NCBI GenBank assembly: GCA_905215525.1
Contig: CAJMQJ010000010.1
Span: forward strand, 12,180-76,179
Source: an uncultured bacterium
GTDB taxonomy: Bacteria > Actinomycetota > Coriobacteriia > Coriobacteriales > Coriobacteriaceae
Length of the DNA: 64,000 nucleotides
Direction of reading: 5' to 3'
Shown: piece after piece, positions 25,803 to 35,000 of the stretch
Layout: every line of letters begins with the position of its first letter
Numbering within the stretch: position 1 is the first letter of the stretch
Made by a program: the position numbers and the translations under genes
The notes under the pieces: model-generated
Seen by the model: only the letters and a program-made list of their open reading frames with translations
Databases searched by the model: none
Told to the model about the DNA's origin: nothing

Positions 25803-27404
25803 GTGTCTGCAACCATTAAACCCTTCACCGATGAGTTCGAAGAGTATGGCCGCGATGAATCTCGTGCATCGGGCGAAGCATCGAGCATCTCGTTTCCGAC
25901 AACGGAAGACGAGGTCCGTGCCATTTTGGAAACGCTCCATGCCGAGCGTGTCCCGGTAACGGTTCAGGGCGCCCGAACCGGCCTTGCCGCCGGTGCCGTG
26001 CCCCACGGTGGGCATATCCTCAATACTTCCCGTATGAATCGCTACTTGGGCCTTCGCCGCGATGAACAAAGCCAATTTCTGCTGCGCGTGGAGCCGGGCG
26101 TTGTGCTCTCGGAGCTGCGTAAGCAGCTGAGCAAGAAGGTACTGCCGACCGCTGGTTGGGACCAGGCATCGCTTGAGGCCTACGAGGAGTTCCAAGAGTC
26201 CCCCGAGCAGTTCTTTCCCACCGATCCCACCGAGGCATCTGCCTGTCTGGGTGGCATGGCGGCATGCAACGCCTCCGGCGCCCGCAGCTACGCTTACGGC
26301 CCCATGCGCCCGCATATCACGGGACTCCACGTCGCGCTGGCTGATGGCGATTTGCTTGAGCTTCAGCGCGGCGAGGCTTTTGCCCAGGGCCGCCACCTGT
26401 CGCTCGTGACGGCAGAGGGCCGTACGCTCGAGCTCGATCTTCCCGGCTATACCATGCCCGAGACAAAAAATGCCTCAGGCTATTTCGTTGCGGACGATAT
26501 GGACGCCATCGACCTCTTTATCGGCGCGTGCGGCACGCTCGGCGTTATCACCGAGCTCGAGATTGCCCTGCAGGCGGCGCCTGCGGTCGTTTGGGGTGTG
26601 AGTTGCTTTTTCGATAGCGAGGACAAGGCGGTGTCCTTTACCGATTCCGTGCGCCCTGTCCTGTCCCATGCGGCTGCCATCGAGTACTTCGATGCTGGCG
26701 CCCTGGATATTCTACGTCGCCAGCGCGAGCAGTCGACGGCGTTTGCCTCGCTGCCGGCGCTCGACAAAGAGGCCAAGGTATGTGTCTACGTGGAGCTCGA
26801 TTGCGATGACGAGGCGCAGGCGACCGAGGAGCTGTACCACTTGGGATGGGTGCTGGAGCTTGCGGGCGGCCGCGACGATGCGACATGGGTCGCCCGCAAC
26901 GAAGTCGATCGCGAGTGCCAGCGGTTCTTCCGCCACGCGGTGCCCGAGAGCGTCAACATGCTCATTGACGAGCGTCGCCGCACCGACCCCACCATTACCA
27001 AGCTGGGATCGGATATGTCGGTGCCCAATGCACGCCTTGCCGATGTCGTGGCCCTCTATCGCCGCACGCTGGCCGAAAGCGGGCTTGAGTCTGCTGCCTG
27101 GGGACACATCGGGAACAACCATCTGCATGTGAACATCCTGCCGCGCGATGCGCAAGACTACCGTCGTGGTGGAGAGCTCTTTGCCCAGTGGGCTTCCGAG
27201 GTCACGGCCATGGGCGGTGCCGTTTCTGCCGAACACGGCGTCGGCAAGATCAAGGCGGGCTTCTTGGAGACGATGTACGGCCACGAGGCCATGGTCGAGT
27301 CGGCGCGTCTCAAACTCCAGCTTGATCCTGCCGGCCAGCTGGGTCGCGGCAACCTGTTTACGGAGAAGCTCTTGGATGAACTCGTCCAGAAAGGGGGCGC
27401 GTGA
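25803..27404 (+). CDS. FAD-binding 2-hydroxyacid (lactate/glycolate-type) dehydrogenase
   Basis: 533 residues of the GlcD/LctD family. An FAD_binding_4 domain lies about 35-225, with the FAD loop GARTGLAAGAVP and the ACNASGARSYAYG block. The C-terminal FAD-oxidase domain (about 270-525) has GHIGNNHLHVNILP and SAEHGVGKIK. Such enzymes oxidise lactate, glycolate or similar acids. With adjacent EtfB and ferredoxin-EtfA the set matches LctBCD of Acetobacterium woodii, where lactate oxidation is coupled to NAD+ reduction at the cost of reduced ferredoxin. The GTG at 25803 follows AAAGGGGG. The precise substrate is inferred. Confidence 0.85.
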   Translation: MSATIKPFTDEFEEYGRDESRASGEASSISFPTTEDEVRAILETLHAERVPVTVQGARTGLAAGAVPHGGHILNTSRMNRYLGLRRDEQSQFLLRVEPGVVLSELRKQLSKKVLPTAGWDQASLEAYEEFQESPEQFFPTDPTEASACLGGMAACNASGARSYAYGPMRPHITGLHVALADGDLLELQRGEAFAQGRHLSLVTAEGRTLELDLPGYTMPETKNASGYFVADDMDAIDLFIGACGTLGVITELEIALQAAPAVVWGVSCFFDSEDKAVSFTDSVRPVLSHAAAIEYFDAGALDILRRQREQSTAFASLPALDKEAKVCVYVELDCDDEAQATEELYHLGWVLELAGGRDDATWVARNEVDRECQRFFRHAVPESVNMLIDERRRTDPTITKLGSDMSVPNARLADVVALYRRTLAESGLESAAWGHIGNNHLHVNILPRDAQDYRRGGELFAQWASEVTAMGGAVSAEHGVGKIKAGFLETMYGHEAMVESARLKLQLDPAGQLGRGNLFTEKLLDELVQKGGA

Positions 27405-27406
27405 AG

Positions 27407-28222
27407 ATGAGTGATTTCCATATGGTGGTGTGCGTCAAGGCGGTGCCCGGAAGCACCGAGGTCAAGATGGACCCCAAGACCAATACTATCGTGCGTGATG
27501 GCAAGCAGGCGGTCGTTAATCCCTTCGATGCAAGTGCCCTCGAATGTGCGCTAGCGCTGAAGGACGACTTTATCGGCTTTGGCATGGACGTGCGTGTGAC
27601 GGTGGTGTCGATGGGCATCCCCGCGACCGAATCGCTGCTGCGCGACTGCATCGCCCGCGGTGCCGACGACGCGCTGCTGCTGACCGATCGCGCCTTTGCG
27701 GGCGCCGATACCCTAGCCACCACCTATGCCCTCAAATGCGGCATCGAGGCACTCGATGAGGACTTTGACCTGCTCATCTGCGGCAAGATGGCAGTGGACG
27801 GCGATACGGCCCAGATCGGCCCCGAGCTGGCCGGCGCCTTTGGGGTCCCCTGCGTGACCGACGTGAGCTGTGTGCAGAGCGCGGGATTTACGACGTGTGG
27901 CTCGCTGGCGCTCGTTCACGGCTGCGATGCCGGCGAGGAGACGGTGTACCTGGAGATGCCGTGTGCGATGACGACTGCCAAGGAGATTGGCCAGTTGCGT
28001 ATGCCGAGTATTGCCGGTATTCGCGCGGCAGAGGGGGCGGACGTGCGCGTGATCAGTGCCGCCGACGTGAACGCCGACCCCTCGCGTTGCGGCCTTGCCG
28101 GATCACCGACGCAGGTCGTGCGCTCGTTTGTGCCCGACCGTGACCAAACGTGCGAGGCCGTTGAGGGAACGGCGTCCGAGCAGGCGGTAAAACTTGCCAA
28201 GATTATTGAGGGGATGGCATAG
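27407..28222 (+). CDS. etfB: Electron transfer flavoprotein beta subunit
   Basis: 271 residues. It has the EtfB start (MVVCVKAVPGS), DPKTNTIVRDG, NPFDASALECAL and the adenine-nucleotide binding CGKMAVDGDTAQIGPELA. GGGGG at 27393-27397 best fits the ATG at 27407. A GTG at 27401 is too close to it. The previous gene stops at 27404 and the next starts at 28223 with no gap. It forms the EtfAB dimer with the next gene product and carries electrons for the dehydrogenase. Bifurcating-type function is inferred from context. Confidence 0.9.
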   Translation: MSDFHMVVCVKAVPGSTEVKMDPKTNTIVRDGKQAVVNPFDASALECALALKDDFIGFGMDVRVTVVSMGIPATESLLRDCIARGADDALLLTDRAFAGADTLATTYALKCGIEALDEDFDLLICGKMAVDGDTAQIGPELAGAFGVPCVTDVSCVQSAGFTTCGSLALVHGCDAGEETVYLEMPCAMTTAKEIGQLRMPSIAGIRAAEGADVRVISAADVNADPSRCGLAGSPTQVVRSFVPDRDQTCEAVEGTASEQAVKLAKIIEGMA

Positions 28223-29428
28223 ATGAGCGGGCTGATTATCGATAGCGAAGCCTGTATCGGCTGCGGTCGCTGCGTTCGCGCCTGCGCCTCGGGCGGCATT
28301 GTGGTGGAGGGTGAGCGCCCCAATCGCTGTGCCCGCGTAACCGACGGCTGTATCCTGTGCGGTGGGTGCGTCGACGCCTGCCCCGTCAACGCCATCTCGA
28401 TTGAGCGCGACGAGGCCGCCGGCGCGGCAGACCTTGACGCATATCGAGACATCTGGATCTTCGTGCAGACTGACGAGCACGATGCCGTTGCATCCGTGGC
28501 CTTCGAGCTCATGGGCAAGGGGCGCGAGCTTGCCGATGCCCGCGGCTGCCGTCTGGTGGCACTGGTCGGCATGAGCCCCGAGGGCTCACTCGGGGACCTG
28601 GAGCATCTGATTTGCGCCGGTGCGGACGAAGTTCTGGTCTGTCGTGACGAGCGCCTGCGTCAGAACGACGCGGAGGTCTACGCTCGCTTGATCTGCGATT
28701 TGGTAGCCGAGCGCAAGCCCGAGGCCATTCTGTACGGCGCGACCGCCTTTGGTCGCGAGCTGGCGCCCGGTGTGGCCGTGCGCTTGCAGACGGGTCTTAC
28801 GGCCGATTGCACGGTGCTTTCTATGGATACGGAGACGGGTCTGCTGCAGCAGACGCGCCCGGCGTTTGGCGGCAACCTGATGGCCACCATTATCTGCCCC
28901 AACCACCGTCCTCAGATGGCAACGGTGCGCCCCGGCATCTTTAAGGCGCCCGAGTTTGACTATAGCCGCTCCGGCACGATTACCCAGGTAGTGCTTGCGG
29001 ATGACGTTAAGGCCCGCGTCGAGATCTCGATTCCCGCCGAGGAGTGGGGACAGCAGGCCTCAATTGCCGATGCCGAGCGTCTGGTCGTGGTGGGCCGCGG
29101 CATCGGCTCCAAGAAGAATCTGCCCCTGATGCGAAAGCTCGCCGATGCCCTGGGTGCCGAGCTTGGTTGCACGCGTCCCATTGTGGAGGCAGGCTGGTTG
29201 GAGTATCGCCACCAAATTGGCCAGACGGGTGTATCGGTCTCGCCCAAGCTCCTCGTGAGCATCGGTGTCTCGGGCGCTATCCAGCATCTCGCCGGCATCG
29301 GTGGGGCGGAGTGCATTTTCGCCATCAATGAGGACCCGGATGCCCCCATCTTTGGTGCCGCCCAGTACAAGGTCGTCGGCGATGCCGTTGAGATCGTTGA
29401 GGAGCTGCTGGCTCAGCTTGAGCGCTAA
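28223..29428 (+). CDS. etfA: EtfA with N-terminal 2[4Fe-4S] ferredoxin domain
   Basis: 401 residues. Residues 1-60 form a bacterial ferredoxin with two complete cluster motifs (C11, C14, C17, C21 and C43, C46, C49, C53). The EtfA body follows, ending with the FAD domain (VGRGIGSKK, GQTGVSVSPKLLVSIGVSGAIQHLAG). Ferredoxin-fused EtfA is typical of the A. woodii LctC group, which exchanges electrons with ferredoxin. This is the strongest single clue to electron confurcation here. The start abuts the etfB stop. Its stop overlaps the convergent HD-protein gene by four bases. Confidence 0.9.
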   Translation: MSGLIIDSEACIGCGRCVRACASGGIVVEGERPNRCARVTDGCILCGGCVDACPVNAISIERDEAAGAADLDAYRDIWIFVQTDEHDAVASVAFELMGKGRELADARGCRLVALVGMSPEGSLGDLEHLICAGADEVLVCRDERLRQNDAEVYARLICDLVAERKPEAILYGATAFGRELAPGVAVRLQTGLTADCTVLSMDTETGLLQQTRPAFGGNLMATIICPNHRPQMATVRPGIFKAPEFDYSRSGTITQVVLADDVKARVEISIPAEEWGQQASIADAERLVVVGRGIGSKKNLPLMRKLADALGAELGCTRPIVEAGWLEYRHQIGQTGVSVSPKLLVSIGVSGAIQHLAGIGGAECIFAINEDPDAPIFGAAQYKVVGDAVEIVEELLAQLER

Positions 29429-30237
29429 GCGCGCGTCAGCCAGTCGCGCATCTCGTCCTTTAGGCGGCTCCAGGTTGCCTGCGTGGCGGGGTCGGTAAAG
29501 GGCCGCGTAATGCCAAAGGGTGCGTCGAGCAGGCGGTGGATATCGCCCTGTTTGCGCGCCAGCGCGCGGCTCGCTGGATAGACGAGCTCAAACATAAAGC
29601 AGATGAGTCCCACCAGGTAGTCTGCGGGCTCATCGCGCTCATCGCGTGCGACGCAGCGGTGCTCGTCAAAGGCGGTAAGCGCCGGTGTCGAGAAGTGGCT
29701 GGCGAGAAACGTGTCCTCATCCACCTTGAGGATGGTGTCGACGGTGCTGTCGGCGATGGTGCGCATAATGTCGATCTTGTCGCCATCGCGCACGATCTCG
29801 CAGAAGCTCCGTGTACGGGTGTCGAGTTCCGTGGGCAGGCGAAAATCACTGTGGTGGGCGATGCTCGCGCGGATCAGTTCGTCCTCTGCCGGGTCATCGA
29901 TAAAGTCGCGGATGCTCGTTACGGCGGGTGCATCGGCGGGATTCTCGCCAAAGAGGATCTCGATGCCCAGCGCTGCATGGCTCATGCTCTCGGCGTCCTT
30001 AAAGGTGTCCCAGTGCCGCAACTGCTCAAAGCGGCCCATATCGTGTAGCAGGCCGCAAAGCCATGCCAGGTCAATATCTTCTGACGACCAGCCCTGCTCG
30101 CGCGCTACGGCATCGCATGCCTCGGCCACGTGGTACGTATGCTCGATTTTGAGCGCGATGCGTGGACTGGTGGCGTCGTAGGCATCGGTGTAGCTTTTGA
30201 AGGCCGCGCGCGCCCGGTCTCGATCGATAGCTGTCAT
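29425..30237 (-). CDS. HD-domain phosphohydrolase
   Basis: 270 residues with the HD metal motif: H33 (EHTYHVAE), H65-D66 (LLHDMGRF), a histidine in IAHHSDF and D in RDGDKID. Such proteins usually hydrolyse nucleotides or cyclic nucleotides, and no output or sensory domain is attached. It is single, convergent with etfA and divergent from azlC. Confidence 0.85.
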   Translation of the reverse strand: MTAIDRDRARAAFKSYTDAYDATSPRIALKIEHTYHVAEACDAVAREQGWSSEDIDLAWLCGLLHDMGRFEQLRHWDTFKDAESMSHAALGIEILFGENPADAPAVTSIRDFIDDPAEDELIRASIAHHSDFRLPTELDTRTRSFCEIVRDGDKIDIMRTIADSTVDTILKVDEDTFLASHFSTPALTAFDEHRCVARDERDEPADYLVGLICFMFELVYPASRALARKQGDIHRLLDAPFGITRPFTDPATQATWSRLKDEMRDWLTRA

Positions 30238-30363
30238 AATGACTTCCTAAAAAGTTGTGTCTTTCGATCCGGTGGCAATTGTAGGTGAACTCGGTTGCTG
30301 TCGGATGATGATTCTGCCGTGTCGCTACATGCGGCTCGGAGACCTTGTCAGGATGAGAAGCGT

Positions 30364-31056
30364 ATGGTGCTCAAAATCGTTAGAACCGTCTGGCCAGTGA
30401 TGCTTACCTATGTTGCAATAGGCGCGCCGTGCGGAATGATCATGGGGCAGACGGGAATGGAGCCCTGGATGGTCTTTGCTCTGAGCAGCACGTTTGTGAC
30501 GGGCAGCGGCCAGTTTATGATCTGCAATCTTTGGCTGGCGGGCGTGCCTGCAGCATCGATCGTCGCGAGCGTTGCTGCCATCTCCTCGCGCTTTGCGCTT
30601 TACTCGGCATCGATCGCGCCGCATCTGACGGGTGCCTCGAAGCGTCAGACGCTGGCTGTTGCCGCGACACTTACCGAGGAGGCATATGGCATCTCGCTTG
30701 CCAAGTTGGTTGAAGGGGAGGATTGGGGCCCGCGCGAGTCCTTCGTGCTCAACGTGATTCTCATCGCAACATGGGGCGTTTCGTGTACGATGGGCGCCAT
30801 CGTCGGCACCGTTGTCGATGTTCCCACCGCCATTGCAGCCTTTGTCTGCACCTCGCTCTTTATCTGCCTGCTCTTTTCGCAGCGGCTGTCGCGCGGCAAC
30901 GTTGTCGCGGCGGTTTCGGGCGCGGTGTCCGTCGCCGTATGCAAGTTCTTGGGCCTCACGAATATTGCCGTGCCGGCAAGCATCGTGGCCGGCATTGCCA
31001 TTGCGTTGGCGTGCGATGCTGTATTTGACGGAAGAGGTGCCCGCGATGCCCGTTAA
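30364..31056 (+). CDS. azlC: AzlC-family branched-chain amino-acid exporter, large subunit
   Basis: 230 residues with about seven membrane helices. It matches AzlC (TYVAIGAPCGMIMGQTG, GSGQFMICNLW, ISSRFALYSASIAPHL). AzlC and AzlD form a two-part exporter for branched-chain amino acids and analogues. The ATG at 30364 begins at the first helix and has a weak GAGAAG site. The end overlaps azlD by 11 bases. Confidence 0.85.
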   Translation: MVLKIVRTVWPVMLTYVAIGAPCGMIMGQTGMEPWMVFALSSTFVTGSGQFMICNLWLAGVPAASIVASVAAISSRFALYSASIAPHLTGASKRQTLAVAATLTEEAYGISLAKLVEGEDWGPRESFVLNVILIATWGVSCTMGAIVGTVVDVPTAIAAFVCTSLFICLLFSQRLSRGNVVAAVSGAVSVAVCKFLGLTNIAVPASIVAGIAIALACDAVFDGRGARDAR

Positions 31057-31369
31057 CGAGTTCTTGGTTCTGTGGCTGTCGTCGTGGGCTGCTATCGCGT
31101 TCTTTCGCATCGCGCCGGCGTTTGCCTTGCGCGGGAGAACGCTGTCGCCCCGCATTACCGAGGCCCTGGGTTATATCCCGCCCGCTGCCTTTGCCGCGCT
31201 GGTCGCCAACGACTTGGTGAGCCCCGGCGCGTTCGACGCGGGACCCTGGCCTGCCTTGGTTCCCTGGATTGCGGCTGCCGGCGTCGTGGCCGTGGCGGTC
31301 AAGACAAAATCGATGCTGTGGTGCTGTGTTTCGGGCATCGTGTTCTATATCGTTTTGAGCCTCATATAA
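31046..31369 (+). CDS. azlD: AzlD-family exporter small subunit
   Basis: 107 residues, four hydrophobic helices, with the AzlD pattern (RIAPAFALRGRTLSPRITEALGYIPPAAFAAL). GAGG at 31034-31037 lies 8 bases before the ATG. It overlaps azlC in another frame, which suggests coupled synthesis of the two subunits. Confidence 0.85.
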   Translation: MPVNEFLVLWLSSWAAIAFFRIAPAFALRGRTLSPRITEALGYIPPAAFAALVANDLVSPGAFDAGPWPALVPWIAAAGVVAVAVKTKSMLWCCVSGIVFYIVLSLI

Positions 31370-31444
31370 GAGCGGGGCACGTTTAGCGCCCCTGTCCAAC
31401 GAATCGAATTTCTCACCGAGCTGGTCTATTTCTTCTGGTACCAT

Positions 31445-31474
31445 CGTCAAACTTTACTGTAGCAAAGCGTGACG
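31445..31474. promoter_or_regulatory. 30-bp dyad upstream of kdgT, possible operator
   Basis: CGTCA..CTTT..AAAG..TGACG centred at 31459-31460, 38 bases before the kdgT start. Eleven of 15 positions are symmetrical. The shape fits a dimeric repressor site. Confidence 0.4.
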
Positions 31475-31511
31475 TGGGCTTTTGTACCCCGTCAGCGGAA
31501 ATGGGGGTTTC

Positions 31512-32534
31512 ATGGCACAGGAAGCGACCGCCAACGAGCAAAAGAAATTCAAGGTCCCGCGCATCCCGGGCGACATCATGATCTATCCGATGATCGTCGG
31601 TCTTTTGCTCAACACCTTCTGCCCGCAGGTTTTTGAGATCGGCGGCTTCTTTACGGCTGCCTGCCGCGGTGGCTCCAATGCCATCGTCGCCGCGATCCTG
31701 CTGTTTGTGGGCGCCGGCATCAGCTTTAAGTCCACGCCGGGTGCCATCAAGACCGGTATCGTCGTGCTGATCCCCAAGCTGGTCGTCGCAGCGGCTCTCG
31801 GCCTGGGCGTGGCATATTTCTTTAACGACAACTTCCTGGGTCTGAGCTCCGTGTCTATCATCGGCGGCATCACGTTTTGCAACATGGCGCTCTATACGGG
31901 CATCATGGGCGAGTTCGGCGATGAGTCTGAGCAGGGCGCCGTCGGTATCCTGTTCTTTACGGCCGGCCCCGCCGTCACGATGATCATCCTCGGTGTTTCC
32001 GGCCTCGCCAACATTCCCATTGGCACCATTATCGGCTCCATCTTGCCACTCGTTATTGGCATGGTTCTGGGCAACCTGTTCCCGTTTATCAAGAACCTGC
32101 TGGTTCCCGGTGCCAATCCCGCGATTGCCGTCATCGGATTTCAGCTCGGTGCGTCCATGAGCCTGTCGAGCTTTATCACCGGCGGTATTTCCGGCATCTT
32201 GCTGGGCCTTGTCACGCTGTTTGTCGTCGGTCCCATCACCTTTGCGTTCGAGCGTCTGTGCGGCGGCAATGGCAAGGCCGCTGTGGCTTGCTCCACCATT
32301 GCCGGCACGGCTATGACCACACCGGTTGCCCTCGCCGAGGTCGCACCGCGCTACGCCGAGCTTGCGCCCATCGCGTACGCTCAGATCGCCACCGCCGTTA
32401 TCATCACGGCGATCATGGCTCCGATTCTGACTGGCTGGGTCGACAAGAAGTTCTGCCAAGGCAAGGAGGATCTGTCGCCTGTCGGTGTCGAGGCCATAGA
32501 GGAGGCCGTCGCGACTGACATCGATGGCGAGTAG
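31512..32534 (+). CDS. kdgT: 2-keto-3-deoxygluconate permease (KdgT family)
   Basis: 340 residues, about ten membrane helices. It matches KdgT (KVPRIPGDIMIYPMIVGLLLNTFCPQ near residues 12-38). The family imports 2-keto-3-deoxygluconate by proton symport during pectin and uronate breakdown. GGGGG at 31503-31507 precedes the ATG at 31512. No KDG kinase or aldolase gene lies in the window. A dyad upstream suggests local regulation. Confidence 0.88.
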   Translation: MAQEATANEQKKFKVPRIPGDIMIYPMIVGLLLNTFCPQVFEIGGFFTAACRGGSNAIVAAILLFVGAGISFKSTPGAIKTGIVVLIPKLVVAAALGLGVAYFFNDNFLGLSSVSIIGGITFCNMALYTGIMGEFGDESEQGAVGILFFTAGPAVTMIILGVSGLANIPIGTIIGSILPLVIGMVLGNLFPFIKNLLVPGANPAIAVIGFQLGASMSLSSFITGGISGILLGLVTLFVVGPITFAFERLCGGNGKAAVACSTIAGTAMTTPVALAEVAPRYAELAPIAYAQIATAVIITAIMAPILTGWVDKKFCQGKEDLSPVGVEAIEEAVATDIDGE

Positions 32535-32583
32535 CAATCGATACCCATCAATGATGCCGGCGTGTGCAATTCGCGCCGTATGG

Positions 32584-32623
32584 GCGCCCGAACAGAAACT
32601 GTTTTGCAGTGATGTTCGGGCGC
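32584..32623 (+). terminator. Hairpin after kdgT
   Basis: GCGCCCGAACA (32584-32594) pairs perfectly with TGTTCGGGCGC (32613-32623). No T-run follows directly, so it could equally be a repeat unit. Confidence 0.45.
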
Positions 32624-32661
32624 TCTGCTATTATCCCCTTTACCCCTGTGGAGTAAAGGGG
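32604..32661 (+). promoter_or_regulatory. Promoter and palindrome before the GGDEF gene
   Basis: An extended -10 TGCTATTAT (TATTAT 32629-32634) with TTGCAG (32604-32609) 19 bases upstream. A perfect 9-bp palindrome, CCCCTTTAC (32635-32643) and GTAAAGGGG (32653-32661), covers the expected start site and could be an operator. Confidence 0.45.
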
Positions 32662-32715
32662 TGTTTATTGCCCTGATTCGAATTGGGCGATTCTGACCAC
32701 TTGGGTATTGAAGGG

Positions 32716-33867
32716 ATGGCGCTAGTGGTTAAGGCACTCAAGATTGAGATATTCGTGCTATGCATGATTGTTCTTATCGGGCTTGCCGTGCGAAGTCGTC
32801 GCTCCTTGTTCTCGAGCACCCAGCAGCTATTGTTTAGCATGCTTGGCTACACCTCTGCCGCGTACATATTATTCGATATGATCTGGACGCTTTCGGACGG
32901 TGTGGACGGCACGTTGGGCATTGCTGCCAACTGGATTTCCAACGCGGTTTCGTTTTCGCTCTTTGCTATCGCGTGTCTCATTTGGTTTATCTATTCCGAG
33001 ACGGTGCAGGGTTCTCGCCTTTTGACCTCGCGCTATAGGGTGGTGCTTGTAGCGTTGCCTACGGCTCTGGTGGTCGTGCTGGCGTTTACCAGTTACTGGA
33101 CGCACGCCCTGTTCTATATCGATTCGCAGGGCGTGTATCGTCGCGGCTTTGCCTATATGATCCAGCCCATCGTCAGCTACTGTTACGTTATACATACGTC
33201 CCTGCATGCATTTGTGCAATCTCGCAGGGTCGAGAGCCTGCAGACGAAGGCCATCTATCGAACCTTGGCATTTTTCGCCATTCCGGCCCTGGTGGGCGGT
33301 ACCTTTCAGGTCGTATACTCGGTGCCCGGCCTTTGTGTCGGCATAATGATTAGCATGTTGCTGCTCTACATCATCTACCAGGAGCAGCTCATCTCGACCG
33401 ACCCGTTGACTGGACTTAACAATCGCAACCGTTTTGAGACCTATATGCTGTCGCTCTTCTCAAATGTGGATCAGGCCGAAGATGTATATCTGCTTATGAT
33501 GGACGCCGACGGCTTTAAGCAGATTAACGATCGCTATGGGCATGTGGAGGGCGACCATGCTCTTCAGGTCATATCCGCTGCGCTCAAAGAAGTCTGCTCG
33601 GCGTCTGGCGGCTTTATCGCACGTTATGGTGGCGATGAGTTCGTGGTGCTCCAAAAGGCAGCGGCGGAACAGGATATCATGCATCTGTGCGCGACAATCA
33701 ACGATGAGCTCGCGCGCGCCGAGGTTCCGTATCTGTTGCGGATGTCCATCGGCTACGCACGGGTCGGTGATGGCGTCGATACCTGGCAAGACTTGTTTCG
33801 TGCTGCCGACGCGGAGCTCTACCGCGTAAAGCGCGAGAAGAAGAAAGCCGGCGCCCAGATACGCTAG
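32716..33867 (+). CDS. Membrane diguanylate cyclase (GGDEF)
   Basis: 383 residues. An N-terminal membrane region of about seven helices (1-215) precedes a GGDEF domain (about 220-380) with an intact RYGGDEF signature and DADGFKQIND. It should make cyclic di-GMP. The inhibitory RxxD site that normally lies five residues before GGDEF is absent (A and G at those positions), so product inhibition may be lost. AAGGG at 32711-32715 touches the ATG at 32716. It is better spaced for a GTG at 32725, so the start is uncertain by three codons. Confidence 0.85.
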   Translation: MALVVKALKIEIFVLCMIVLIGLAVRSRRSLFSSTQQLLFSMLGYTSAAYILFDMIWTLSDGVDGTLGIAANWISNAVSFSLFAIACLIWFIYSETVQGSRLLTSRYRVVLVALPTALVVVLAFTSYWTHALFYIDSQGVYRRGFAYMIQPIVSYCYVIHTSLHAFVQSRRVESLQTKAIYRTLAFFAIPALVGGTFQVVYSVPGLCVGIMISMLLLYIIYQEQLISTDPLTGLNNRNRFETYMLSLFSNVDQAEDVYLLMMDADGFKQINDRYGHVEGDHALQVISAALKEVCSASGGFIARYGGDEFVVLQKAAAEQDIMHLCATINDELARAEVPYLLRMSIGYARVGDGVDTWQDLFRAADAELYRVKREKKKAGAQIR

Positions 33868-33950
33868 AAAAAGGGCGCACGCTGGCGGGCGTGGCGGCCC
33901 TCGGCTCTCCGATGTACTCCATTAAGCTAAAGTGTGCGAACATCCTCCCT

Positions 33951-33977
33951 AAAAAGGTGAGCTCGCTAGGCCTTTTT
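33951..33977. terminator. Bidirectional terminator between convergent genes
   Basis: AAAAAGG (33951-33957) and CCTTTTT (33971-33977) form a short stem with A/T tracts, overlapping the eamA-type stop codon. Confidence 0.45.
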
Positions 33978-34901
33978 GGGCCTGTTGACGATGATGATGC
34001 CGCCGCAGACCAACAGCAGGGCAACAAGTACGGTAACAGGGCTCGTGCCAGCGCCCTCGCCGAGCAGCAGAGCGCTCAACAGTACGCCAAAGACTGGATT
34101 CATAAAGCCAAAGACCGACACACGGCTGACGGGGTTGACGGCAAGCAGACGCGACCATAGCGAGTACGCGACGGCGGAAATGAGTGCCATATAGATAATG
34201 AGTGCGATGGCGGGGATGATCGCGGTGGGGGAGAGCGCGCCGCCCATCAAAAACCCGATGGCGGTAAGGACCAAACCTCCGACTAAAAACTGCCAGCCGG
34301 CGAGCAAGACGCCGTCATGCTTGCGCGAGAAGATGCCGATCAGGCAGGTCGAAAGAGCACCCGCGACAGTGGAGGCTAGGATAAAGCCCTCGCCATCGAG
34401 CCTGAAGCCAAAGGTGCCATCTGCGCCCGAGAGGTTGACGAGCGCGACGCCGGCAAAGCCCAGCGCACAGCCAAGCACCTTGGCCGTATTGAGCTTCTCG
34501 GTGTGAAATGCCAGGGCGGCAAAGAGGATTGCGAGGAAGTTGGCGCTGGCCTCGATGATGGAACTCGACATGGCGCTGGCGCGCGAGAGTCCCAGGTAGA
34601 AAAAGAAGTACTGCCCGATGGTCTGGAAGAGCGACAAGATGCAGATGGGCTTGATATCGCGCACTTGCGGAACGAGCGGACGGCGCTGGGCCACGCTCAT
34701 GCCAACAATGACCAGCATGCCGGCAAGGGTGAAGCGCAGACCCGCGAAGAGCAGCTGCGAGGCGCTGTCGTGTGCGGGAATGCCAAAGAGGCCGTAGCCG
34801 ATCTTGATGCAGGGAAAAGCCGATCCCCAGAGCGCGCAGCAGACGAGGCAGCCCAGGATGAGTCCGGGCAGGGTGGCGAGATACGGCTTGCGGCTTTCCA
34901 T
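33966..34901 (-). CDS. EamA/DMT-family transporter
   Basis: 311 residues with ten membrane helices in two EamA repeats (about 12-150 and 165-305). It is a drug/metabolite exporter of unknown substrate. AGGAAGGA precedes the ATG at 34901. It lies downstream of purL behind a strong terminator, so it is probably its own unit. Confidence 0.85.
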   Translation of the reverse strand: MESRKPYLATLPGLILGCLVCCALWGSAFPCIKIGYGLFGIPAHDSASQLLFAGLRFTLAGMLVIVGMSVAQRRPLVPQVRDIKPICILSLFQTIGQYFFFYLGLSRASAMSSSIIEASANFLAILFAALAFHTEKLNTAKVLGCALGFAGVALVNLSGADGTFGFRLDGEGFILASTVAGALSTCLIGIFSRKHDGVLLAGWQFLVGGLVLTAIGFLMGGALSPTAIIPAIALIIYMALISAVAYSLWSRLLAVNPVSRVSVFGFMNPVFGVLLSALLLGEGAGTSPVTVLVALLLVCGGIIIVNRPKKA

Positions 34902-34926
34902 GATGTCCTTCCTGTATGCGCGAAGC

Positions 34927-34962
34927 AAAAAAGAACCCGCCACCGGATGTGTCGGTGGCGGG
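34927..34962 (-). terminator. Intrinsic terminator of purL
   Basis: CCCGCCACCG and CGGTGGCGGG form a perfect 10-bp stem, followed on the minus strand by TTCTTTTTT. Confidence 0.85.
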
Positions 34963-35000
34963 TGTTGTTACCCGAGGGAATTGTACCCGATGGGAAAGGT

